From Pyricularia pennisetigena (Eukaryota > Ascomycota > Sordariomycetes > Magnaporthales > Pyriculariaceae): 64,000 nt of DNA. The stretch is from positions 2,522,169 through 2,586,168 of the forward strand of contig NW_021940918.1 in NCBI RefSeq assembly GCF_004337985.1, written 5' to 3'. A program made the position numbers and the translations under genes. Shown piece by piece: positions 22,101-32,800 of this stretch. The notes below the pieces were generated by a model that was not told where the DNA came from, ran no database searches, and saw only the letters and a program-made list of their open reading frames with translations. How positions within the stretch are numbered: position 1 is the first letter of the stretch; each line of letters opens with the position of its first letter.

Positions 22101-22668
22101 CGGAGTTCAGTACAGCGCTACAGCCGACTGGCCAGTGCTTGGAAAGAAGCTCAAGAAGGACATGGCCAAAGTAAAGAAAGCGCTGCCCCTGCTGAAAAGC
22201 GAGCAGGTCCACGCCTATGTTCAGCTGGGCACGATTGAGGTTGACGGCATCAAGCTGGATGCCGGAGATCTGGTGGTCAAGCGAGGATTGACACCGGCGG
22301 CAGATGGGTCCTCGCAGCATCTCGAGACAAACACAGACAACGATGTGCTCATCATCCTCGACTGCGAACTCCATGCTGACCTTGCAGATGAGGGTTTGGC
22401 ACGAGAGATTATCAACCGTGTGCAGAGGCTACGTAAAAAAGCAGGCTTGGTGGCTACTGATGATGTGCGGATGGAGTACAAGGTGCTGGAAGACCCAGAG
22501 GCCACCGGCATCGAAAAAGTTTTCCAAACGCAGTCGAGCATGCTGGAGAAGGCCTTGAGGAGACCCATGGAGGGCGAGGTGGCTGACCAGCCCGAGGACG
22601 GTGTCATTGCAGAGGAGATGCAAGAAGTCCAGAAGGCCACTTTCAGGCTCCGGTTGCTGAAGCTGTGA
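19192..22668 (+). CDS. ILS1: Isoleucyl-tRNA synthetase, cytosolic
   Basis: Exons are 19192-19266, 19365-19718, 19800-21501 and 21566-22668, giving 1077 residues. The class I signatures are in place: [13 protein letters not shown] with HYGH at residues 49-52, and KMSKR at about 598-602, followed by [20 protein letters not shown]. The editing domain contains [37 protein letters not shown] and [13 protein letters not shown] are typical of IleRS rather than Leu- or ValRS. There is no N-terminal presequence, and the start [16 protein letters not shown] is the usual eukaryotic cytosolic form. It charges tRNA-Ile in the cytosol. The third junction splits a codon (C/AC) and restores [20 protein letters not shown] site upstream suggests cross-pathway control. 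Confidence 0.97.
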
Positions 22669-22964
22669 TGGGGAGACACGTCTCTCGACCAGGTTAGACC
22701 CGTGAATAGATAAACATGTAAAAGACATTGGTCAGGGAAAATAAGAGCATGCAAAGACTTGTCAAGACATAGTGCCAGATTGGACCAGGGACTAAGTGTT
22801 TTTGTATCTAGTGGCAGTTGAAGGGAAAAAAAAAGTTGCGGAACATCATGCTATGTGCCTAAATCAAATAATCCATTCATCGTAGCTTTTTTGCTGCGGC
22901 CTATTTAATGAGAAAGCCAGAAGTTGTAAGCGAAAGAATGAATATGTTAAGGGTAAGGTGGGAA

Positions 22965-23283
22965 TTAGAGGCGTACAAGGTAGCAGTCCTTGAGTTTGAT
23001 AAACTCCTGTTTGCATTTGTCCTTGTGCACCGCATTGTAGTCTGCAACGATGCATTTGCCGTAAACAGCGGCCTGTCATAGAAGGACGGGTGTCAGTGGC
23101 CAACGAGTGCCGGGAAGCCAAATGTATCATCATGATAGCTTGATCCAGAGCGGGCCCAGCTGGACAGCAACACATGGGAATGAATTAATACAAAACATAG
23201 CAGAGAGTAACAAGACTGACCTCAGTTGAGCATTGTGACACAGTCTGAGCAAACTTCTGAATAGGACGCGTTCTGGGCTGCAT
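22965..23283 (-). CDS. NDUFAF8: Twin CX9C protein, NDUFAF8-like complex I assembly factor
   Basis: Two tiny exons (minus), 23283-23221 and 23072-22965, join in phase 0 across a GTCAGT...CAG intron to give 56 residues. The product has two perfect CX9C pairs: C18 and C28 in CSTEAAVYGKC, then a second pair in CKQEFIKLKDC. This is the CHCH helical hairpin of intermembrane-space proteins oxidised by Mia40. The spacing and the surrounding EAAxYGxC...C..EF..L..C pattern match the animal complex I assembly factor NDUFAF8 (C17orf89), which stabilises NDUFAF5. Complex I is present in filamentous ascomycetes, so the role fits. The first pair straddles the intron, so the gene is easily missed. It ends 296 bp from the ILS1 stop (convergent) and is divergent from SFI1. 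Confidence 0.88.
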
Positions 23284-24253
23284 CTTGATTGTTTCACTAC
23301 TCCTGGTGTTTTTACCAGGACTTTTGATCAAAGTTTCTATGACGAACAACCCTTGGTTGTGTCTATGTCCAAATAAAATCAAACAAAACGGGCTGAGCGA
23401 GCCAAGCCAGCCCAGAGTTGAAATGGCTTAATAATTCACGTGACCCCAGACTAGCTACAGAGTAATAACACTTCGTCGCTCATTAACGCGCACGGCACCT
23501 GCATGCGGACTGACGCGAATCCTTGTCAAACCTTGATCCCAGCCCCTCCGCGTGGGAAAAAAAAGTGAGCAGCCCAAGCTCCTCTTTGCGCGCGTCGACC
23601 GCCATTCCTGTTTCCGGGATAGGCACGGCATTCCGCGTCTTCACCTCAAGCTTTACCTAAACATCCATCAAATTGTACAAACAAACAAAGACGGAACGCT
23701 CGTTGCTTGCATACATTGACCAATTAAGACATTGACTTCAGCTTCTCGCCGGCAGGTGACGCAGACTAATCAATTGCTTGTTCTTTGTTCTGGTTTTTTT
23801 TTTTTTTCTCTTTTTTTCTTTTTTGTTGTTCTCCTCCTTGAGTCTCGGATCAGATGCAGCCAACAAGGAGAGCTCGACCTTAAAACGGCGACGACGGAAG
23901 CGGGTTGGAGGCGCCCTCGTGCTTTTTGTATGCCTTTTTTTGCATTGTTCAGACCGTTGCCGGATCTATATTGCGCTAGTCGTCCCCGACCCCCTGGCGC
24001 ATCAAAAACTGTATCGGTGTCTGCTTCTGTAGTCTCGAACCGAACGAGCCTCTCCTGGACGATACGATACATACGGGCCCAAGGTTGCATGCGCATTGAT
24101 GTCGCTCTAAGTGTAACATTAGCAAACAGTCAAGACGACGACATTCTCAACAACACCACCACGACGCGACAGCACGACTATGCAAAGTAACCGCGCTTCT
24201 ATTGCCTGACTCTTGCACTCCAATATAATGACTTCGCCGGCACGCTTGCTCCC
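23284..24253. promoter_or_regulatory. Divergent promoter region of NDUFAF8-like gene and SFI1
   Basis: This is 970 bp between divergent starts. It holds a TCACGTGA palindrome (listed separately), an ACGCGAA motif at 23513-23519 that resembles an MBF/E2F-type site, and T-rich DNA at 23793-23825. No coding exon is recognised before the SFI1 start. Confidence 0.4.
23436..23443. promoter_or_regulatory. TCACGTGA palindromic E-box
   Basis: A perfect 8-bp palindrome lies about 153 bp upstream of the NDUFAF8-like ATG. RTCACGTG-type sites bind Cbf1/bHLH factors in fungi and are known near respiratory genes. A related CACGTGAC lies upstream of ATP15. Confidence 0.4.
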
Positions 24254-27200
24254 ATGCCGCCAACAGACTTGCTATCATCCGACGGAGATGGCAGACCATA
24301 TTCCTCCCTGTCTTCGCATAATCTGTCTTCCTACAACCCGCCTTCGAGCCCAGTACCAGCGGAGCCATACTACTCTAATGAAGGTGCGTTGATCTGATCC
24401 AAAGAACCCTGTGCGCGTGCGCCATGTTCTCAAGTCATCCTGATTACTGAATAACTTGTTCTGGGGACGTAGAAATATCAATCATCTACGAGTCCGTACT
24501 GCGCGGACAGGAAATCCTTGCCGCCGACGAGAAGCGAACGCTTACCGAGACGGCGGCACTCTTCGAGGGCAGCGAGCAAGTTTTCCCGCAACATGGCATC
24601 TCTACCGATGACCCGCGCCTGTCGCGCCTCCTTTTCAAGATTGGTGGCAGGCGCGGCGTCGGGCCCGGTCTGCTCAGGAAGTTCAAGTCCGTCTTAGAGG
24701 GCATGGACATTGAGATCAACCTGGATGGCCAGCCTCTTCAGTCAACCGACGCCGGCGACGATGATGACCGGCCTGCGCTCTCAACCCGGTCCAACTCTTT
24801 TGCGCACTTGCCTGGAGGCGCAACAAACAGCAGCATATCCAGCAGTCCTCGGCAGAGACCAAGAGCTGACAGCGAGGGAAATGTTCCTGTCGCGTCGAAC
24901 CTCAATGGTCACTCGCGCATTCATCCCGAGACTTGGGCCGAACCGGCGCATAACGGAGCCGCTCCCAAGACCGACGATTCGCAGCGTTCCCGCGCTGTAT
25001 CGTTTGTCTCCTCAACAGAGGACTTGCCCGCCCGGCCACTACCTGAGATTGCCCCGCAAACGCCGGCGGCGCAGCGTGGAGCCGGGCTTTCTGGTAATAA
25101 TGGTCCCTCAGGTCACTCGTCGCGGACGACATCTCCAAACCGAACGCGCCCGCTGTTGCGACCTCTGCCGGCTGCTTTCGGACGTGTTAATCTGCCTATT
25201 AGGCCTCCTCTGCCACCATCGGTGTCATCAGTCGCCGACTCGCCACAGAGACCACCCCAACATGATCGTTCCATACCTGCACCTCAGGCTCAGCATGATC
25301 TGCCTATGCTATCCAGGTGGCTACAAAGCAACATTTCGAACCCGAGGTCATTCAGGGCTACCCCGCGTTCGGCTAGTCTTGATGTGCCAGAAATCAACTG
25401 GGCAGGTGGCGCACATCCGCATCGCATTCAGGTCGCAGAGTCATCCCTGGATGCTGATGAAATCATTTACGAAGACGAAGATGGTGGCAACGGGGATGCT
25501 TTTCCTCGTGGGAACGACAACCATGCTTATGACGTTGCTAGTGAACATCCACAAGTACCTCCGCGATCCAAGACGACTGCTGAGCCCCAAGCTCCCGAAA
25601 GCGATTTGCATGATGCTGATGTTTCTGGAAACGGGGATGCAGAAGGCAATGAGGAGCTTTTGTTTGGCTATGGCAGCTTACTCGGCCCCCAGAGAAACGA
25701 TGCGGCGCGTAGTGCTCATCACCTGGCACCTTCGGCCCTCCCAAAGAAGCATACAAAAGCATCATCTACCGAGGTTCATCGTCACGACCAGGCTCTGAAT
25801 CCGGATCAAATTTCTGGAGCAAGACATAGCGAGACACCACTTCCCCCATACCTGTCACCTCCTAGAGATGATGAGAACTTCGCCGGTTCAAAATGGAGGG
25901 AGCCTCTCAATTCTTTGCCGGCCTCGCATCCCGTTTCACACGTGCCCATGCAACAAGAAGAGGCTGAGAATGAGTCGGAACTGCGGCAGTCGGTTTTGGC
26001 GGAAATAGCAGCGGCGCACCGCAGTTTCCACTCCCGTAGGGTGGGAGGACTGTTGCAGTCATGGCGTGACCAGCACAGCCGTCTCTCGGCAAGCAACGAC
26101 TACATGGAGTCTCTGGCTGGTCAAATGGAGAGAGGGTTTCTGAGCAAGAGATTTGTCAAGATATGGCGCACGGCGGCTGGGATGGCGAGGGCCCAGAGAG
26201 CTGAAGCTGCAGAAACGGCAAGGCAACTGGTCGAGACAGCACGGCGGGAGGAACGGATCATGAAGCGTGCCGAACGAGCTTACGAACTCTCGCTGCTTCA
26301 CAAAGCCTTCACGCACTGGTGGACTGCTGCTCAGGAGGAGGTGGAGAGAACCGAAATCGCTAGAAGACACTTGCTCAGGAAGAAGGTCTTCGATGGCTGG
26401 TCGCAGAAAGTGTCGGCAGACAAATTCAAGGCATTCGGCTTTGCCGCTAATAGAGCGCTGCTCGCTTGGCGCACAGCTACGAAGAAACAAGCAGAGCTGG
26501 AAGAAGTTGCGCTCCAAACGCGCTCGAGATGGCTTATGAAAATCACATTTGCAAAGCTTTTCAGGCAATACCAGGAGTGCGTGGCTGACGCTTTGAACTC
26601 GTCTCGCCTGATGCAATGGGCCGTTCTGACTTGGTCGCTAGAACTGCAGAGCGTCGCAAAACTGTGGACGGCTGCCGAGGCGGATGCTTCCCATATGCGC
26701 CAATCTAATGCGTTGAGTATACTGCAGTCCCGGCACTCCGACATTTCCATGTTACAGTCGATGGCTTCCAGTCTTGTACTCGATCATGATGCGGCTGTCA
26801 TTTTCGAGTTCTGGCGCAAGCAAGCTAAGCTCGAAAGCAAATTCAGGGAGTTTTCAACTGTACAGAGGAAAAACATGCAGGCCCTTACTCTCCATGCGTT
26901 GGGGGAGGCGGCTGGTCTCTCGCAGATGCTTGCAACCAAGGCAGATGCTATGATGCTAAAAGACTTTCCTCAACATTGGCTCCGCGAGCTTCGATTAAGG
27001 GACTTCTCCAGACGGCGCGACCAAGACTTGTTGTACAATCAGCTGTACGAATGGCTGATGGAAGAGCGACATGCACTCTTCTCCCGTTACTCGGAGTACA
27101 ACAGAACCGTCGCAGCGCTGTCTGACTTGCGAGCCTTTCACGAGAGCGAGAGGCGCAGACAGAGACAGCTTGACCTGAAGGCCCAGCGGTTTCGTAGGCG

Positions 27201-29010
27201 TGCCCTCTTGGATCCTTTCATTGGCCTCATGCGCTCTCAGATATACCACAATGACGAGAGTTACAAGTTGGCCTGCAGGATTGATCTGGAAAATGTAGCG
27301 GTTAGCATAATACAAGCCTGGACCGCGGCAGCTGCTAGCCTAGAGAGCATGGCACACGATGCGCGTCTCGGGGCCTACTGGACCGCCGCGATTACTTGTC
27401 TTGAGGGCTGGCCCAGGTTCGCTCGAGAAGTGCGTCGGCACAGGCTTGCAACGACGTACCATGCAGCAAGCCGGCTACGCAAGGAACGCATGGCCATGGA
27501 GGCCTTGGTTACCTGGCAGGAAGCTCTTCACGACAAACTTGTCGTGACCTGGGAGTCAGAGGCGGCCCTGCAGGACCGGCAACTGCATGAGACGATTGAT
27601 CTGATGAACTCATGGATTGGCGAGACGAACCGCATGATAATAATGAGCAGTGTCGCCAATCAGGCGGATATGCAGGTCAACGTCAACTCATGGCGCGCAA
27701 TTGCAAATCTGCTGGGTAACCAAGAGACCAATGCTGCCATCTATGACATCGAGCGGCTGAGAAGCGCAACCCTGGAGGTTTGGGAACTCGAGCTGGTCAA
27801 GCTGAGAGGTTGGATGCACACGGCTACGGAGCTTGCAGACAAGAACAAGAAGAAGCTTGCTCGCCAAGCACTGGGATTCTGGTTAAGCCAGACGCAGCTG
27901 CGTCAACGCGGGGTGGACGACATAGCCATGGGCGGCAGAACTCCGCTTCGTACCAGCCTCCGTAGGAGCTATACGGCAACTGCCCCGCCCAACTTTGGCG
28001 GTTCTGTGTTATCGAGACCGGGAGGTCGACCGGGGAGTTCCGACCAAGACGGCTCAAATATTGCAAGATCCCAGTCTCAACAGGAGTACCCCCCGGCGAC
28101 AAGGGCTCACGAGCGCTCTGGACCTCGACAGCAGGATAATGCGCGCGGGCCGGCGGCGTACGGTAGCTCACCATCACAACCAATGCCCTCGGCTTGGTTC
28201 TCCAGCCGGTTCGGGTCAACCACTACTACTGCAAACATACCCTACACCCCCCAGCCGAAAGCACAGTACTCTGAACAACCCACCCCTTCTCAACCCTCAA
28301 CCAGGGGTCGTCCGAGCGCCGGCCTACCAGACTCAAGACTGCCGCCCATTTCTGAACGGTCTGAGAACTCCACACGGCGATTTTCAGGCGGCTTCTATCC
28401 CGACTTGGCTCCAGGAAGACCAGACGATTCGGTGCGTGGTCCTAGCGAGGACCGCATTCGGTCGTTTCAAGAGAAGCTGGCGCAAGCCTCGCGATTTGCA
28501 GACTCGGTTCAGCTAGGCCCAATGTCTGAGTTTGATGAAGACGAGGAGAACAATGGCCCGTACCGGTCCTCGACACAGTTTGGCGCGTCCATGGCCAGCT
28601 CAGCTTTCCCCAACACTCCTGCTGCACCGCGAGCAACCGGTGCGACGCTACCCCCTTCCATACTAGTCAACACACCCACACGGTTCCAGAGCACCACACG
28701 GCCACCTTTTCAGTCAACGACTACACCCATGGCACCCCTGCCTTCTCCCATGGAACGGCAGCTGCGGCAAGAGTACGTGCAGCCGCCCAACAACTTGCAG
28801 CAAGAGCAATCTTCGGCAAGACCCATTCTTGCCCGTGGAGCCAGAAGCCTTCTCGGAGCCGGTGGTTCTGTGGCACGCCAGGGTGACAGCAGTAGACTGG
28901 CACGGTCATGGGCAGCGACTGGCCAGCAGCCTCGCGTAACCTTTGAGCCTGGGCTTGCTGGAGCTGACGAGGAAGAAGAGAACAATGGCGAACAGTTTAC
29001 GAATTTCTAA
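24254..29010 (+). CDS. SFI1: Sfi1, centrin-binding spindle pole body protein
   Basis: Exons are 24254-24383 and 24473-29010, giving 1555 residues. The N-terminal 400 or so residues hold a short helical head (EISIIYESVLRGQEILAADE) followed by Ser/Pro-rich disorder. From about residue 545 to 1185 runs a long helix with recurring Trp-containing units of the Sfi1 type: LLQSWRDQHSRL, FVKIWRTAAGMARAQ, FTHWWTAAQEEV, VFDGWSQKV, LLAWRTATKK, VIFEFWRKQAKL and FWLSQTQLR. I count about a dozen. Each such unit binds a centrin (Cdc31) in the half-bridge of the spindle pole body. The C-terminal 370 residues are Pro/Ser-rich and include LPPISERSENS, possible kinase targets. The size is larger than yeast Sfi1 mainly because of the disordered ends. 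The start at 24254 is the only in-frame ATG joining to the second exon. Confidence 0.92.
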
Positions 29011-29847
29011 CGATACCGGCTGAGCGGTAAAACGCCTGCCAAGTGATGGCTCATAACGCTTCTCTTTTCCTCCTAATTTATCTTGTTTTCTTTTTCACCT
29101 GATACACTAAATGGCTGAGCGAGGCGTTCCGGTTTGAGGGTTTAATGGCTGGGTGAACGGAGCTGATTGAGGAGGACGATCTATCAATGTGGTTTTACTT
29201 TTTTTTTTTTCGGATTATAAGGGAGTATTCATGCATGAATTGGCTGTTATCCGACGTTTGCCTCTTTTTTTTTTCTCGATATTATACCCTCCCTGTTCTT
29301 CCGTTGGAGTAGTAGTAAGTGGTAACACCATTCACCAAATCATGTCTGCTGGGTTATAATCTGCAGCCGTTTTCGAGGCAGTTTGTTTGATGAAGATAGA
29401 CGTCCCCACAAGATTGGTTAACTTACCAACAACCATAATTATTGAATAGTACATGATGTATACACTCACGGATGCACAGACTATTCGTCGTTTGACAAAA
29501 GCCGGAGAAGAAAAAAAAAACATTACTGCATAAACGAGTCCTCATGAACAGACCCCATGGTCCAATCTGTGCTTATTACCCGCAAAATACAACAATAAAA
29601 CTGAGATAACTCCTCATGAAAACCCAATCATAAACACAAAACTTCGGTCATTTACCCCTTCCTTCCTGTCCGCTTTCGTACCCAGCCAGCCATCCTTGTG
29701 TTGGACAAGGATCCTTGGCCTTTTGTGCAAATACAATTATCTCAAAAACAAGACGAGAAAACAGAAACTGTATGCCTGCAAAATAGGACTTTGATACCCA
29801 ACAATGTCCATGTAACCGTTACTTCCTCCAACTTGAAACCAAACGAG
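29011..29847. other. Convergent 3' flanks of SFI1 and the long coiled-coil gene
   Basis: AT-rich DNA with T runs near 29200 and 29266 and an A run near 29511, consistent with 3' UTRs. No gene is supported. Confidence 0.6.
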
Positions 29848-32800
29848 CTAAGTCTCGTACAAAACAACCTCTGAGCCAGCGCCACTTACATCGCTCGGCG
29901 TGACCCCAACCTGAGATTCTGTCCACTGGCTTGAGGCATCGTCCAATTCTGAATCATAGTCCTCGGTGTCTCGGTCGCTACCAGAGCCGTCATACGTGCC
30001 CGCGACGGAACTCTCCACGGTAATAACAGAAGTTCCCATGCTAGTCCGACGTAGTGTATCAGCATCGCTGTGCTGAGATGCTGCATCGTCGTCTTGACCC
30101 AGGTCCAGGTCCAGCTCTGTAGCTGGGGGAGTGATCTGATCGGCCAAGACCATTGCCATGGCGGCCTCGTGAGGTGTGGGCTGTACAAATGCATCACCTT
30201 CTCGTCCATCCTCGCTAACGCGCCTGGGAATGCTGTTCTCCTTGTCATCGGAATTCACATCCCCGTATTCTTTGGGGATAGCAGGCACTGGCGTCGAGTC
30301 TCGCCCGCCAGCCCAACTGCTCTTCCTCATCCCTGGCCGGCCTGGCTGACGAACACTCTGGCTACGCTTGAAGCCGCCAACAGGCACGTTGTGATTGATT
30401 TGGCTGAGAGAAACGATGCGGCGGGCCTGAGGTCCGGGATTAGGCGGTGCAAGGCCGCTGCGGTTGGCCGCGGCTACAGACATGGCCATGTTGATGGGAA
30501 CCGTACGCATCTTCTTGGAATCCTGCTTGCGTTCAGCGCCAACCGGTCGACCATCAACAGCGCCGGCGGCATCTGCACTTCTATTCTTTTGCCGGGTTGA
30601 TGACACTCTCTTACGGCTCATTGCGTCGCGGCCCTTTGTAAAACCGCCAGCTTTGGCCATGAGCATCACGCGTGAATGGTCCATGACGCCTTCCAGGATG
30701 CGCCGCTCGAGACTTTGAGCGCGGTCCTCGACCTCTCGAAGCTCCTCCCGCCGCAGTGTGACGGCAGTCTCAAGCGAGGCAACGTCTGCTGTGAGCCTCG
30801 TTCTCTGACGCGCCAACTCTTCTTGTTCCTCACGCAACCTTTCAACACTAAGCCTGAGCTCCTCTTGTTCTTTCCGAAGCCGAGTGATGTCCTCGTCGAG
30901 TGCCTCCTTTTGTGCTGTCCCGCGCTCGATAGCCAGTGTTGTCTCTTGCAAGGTCTTTTCGCGGTCGTCGTGCTCGTCGGAGATGCGCAGTGTTTGCGCT
31001 GCCACAAATGCCGAAACCTCGGCAGCTGTCTGCAACACCTGCTGGTGGACCATCTCCAGCGTGTCCAGTTTGTTGAAGGCCTTGTCGGCGGTTTCGGTGT
31101 GACCTACTAGCTTGTCTAGCTTCTCGCGCACGGCTATATTGTCATCGGAAACCTTCTCTGAGAGCTTATCAATCTTCTCTCCATTGTTAAGAGCACCCTC
31201 CTCACATTTCGATGTGAGTGAGTCGATTTTGTCGTTCACAACAAGCGTGCCGTTGTATTTGTCGTCAAGGGCTTCAAGTTTTGCCATCAGAGCCGCACCG
31301 TCGTATCTCTCCGACAGTTTGTCGAGCCTCTCGATGACTTGCGTGTCGTCGCACTTCTCGTTGATAGTGTCGAGTTTTGCCATCAAAGCTGCGCCATCGC
31401 CATCGTATTTCTCCGAGAGTTTATCAAGTCTCTCGATAACTTGCGTGTCGTCGCACTTTTCGCTGAGAGCGTCGAGCTTCGATATCAGAACTGCGCCATC
31501 GCCATCGTATTTCTCCGACAGTTTATCAAGTCTCTCGATAACTTGCGTGTCGTCGCACTTTTCGCTGAGAGCGTCGAGCTTCGATATCAGAACTGCGCCA
31601 TCGCCATCGTATTTCTCCGACAGTTTATCAAGTCTCTCGATAACTTGCGTGTCGTCGCACTTTTCGCTGAGAGCGTCGAGCTTCGATATCAGAACTGCGC
31701 CATCGCCATCGTATTTCTCCGAGAGTTTATCAAGTCTCTCGATGACTTGCGTATCGTCGCACTTGTCGTTGAGGGTCTGCAGCTTTTCTATCAGAGTTGC
31801 AGCATCGTATCTCTCCGACAGCTTATCAAGTCTCTCGATGACCTGCGTATCGTCGTACTTCTCGATGGGAGGAAGGAGAGGCAGCTCCGGTTTGGATTCA
31901 ACGATCTTCTCCTGAATTGTCTCTGTAGACGACTTTGAGTGTTCAAAGTGTTCACTGACGATGAGCAGCACGTTCTTGACACTCTCGAGGATCTGGGGCT
32001 GGTATTCGCAGACTTTATCGGTAAGGAGTCCTTCGACGGCGCCGTACGCCTGCTTGATCTCGTCGCGCGTGAGCTGATGCTCGACTTTGGCGTCAGCCTG
32101 GTTCTCATCGGTCTTGTTGACCAGGTCCTCCACTCGGCTGAACACAGTTTTTGATGCCTCCTCCATCTTCTCGAGCGAGTCTGTGACGGTGGCTCCGAGA
32201 GTATCAATCAGAGTCTTGAGTTCATCTGCCACAGCTTTGGTGCCAATCACAGCCTCCTCAAGGCCGAGATCGCGGGCCTCGCCGTTCTTAGCGCGCTCTT
32301 CCATTTCGGCCTGGAAGGTTTCATACTTGAGGAGGAGCTCGCCAATCTTCTCGTCGATTTTGGCTGAGAGAGTGTCTGTGGTTTGCTTGAAACTTTCGTC
32401 CGCCTCAAGCTTTGCGCCGACCACACCAGCTCGGGACTCCTCAAACTCGATCTTGACCGCTTCGAACATCACCTTGAGGTCGTCACTGACGCCGGCACTC
32501 TTGCCAGCTGTTTCGCCAATGTCTTCGAGGAGCTTGGTGAGTGAATCCACACCTGATTTTCCTTCGTCCAACTTTTCCTTAACAGAAGTCTGGAACTCTT
32601 CGAGGAATGCCTTGACTTCCTTGACGTTTTCGTTGACCTCCTTGACGTTTTCGTTAACCTCCTTGACGTTTTCGTTGACCCCCACAGTCTCGGCCTGCCG
32701 GTCATCGAAAGCCTTTGCGGTAGCTTCGGCATCCCCAGATACCTTCTCCTTCAAATCATTCAAGAGGTTCTCGAGCTTTTGCAGGTCGTCCTTGCTGGGT

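Noticed and set aside
24710..25798. 362-codon alternative frame inside SFI1
   Set aside because: It overlaps the disordered N-terminal part of SFI1 in another frame and shows no domain. The SFI1 frame continues through it and is supported on both sides.
31112..31938. Two overlapping repetitive plus-strand frames across the 102-bp array
   Set aside because: The 102-bp period is a multiple of three, so all frames of the array stay open. This is an effect of the repeat, not of extra genes.
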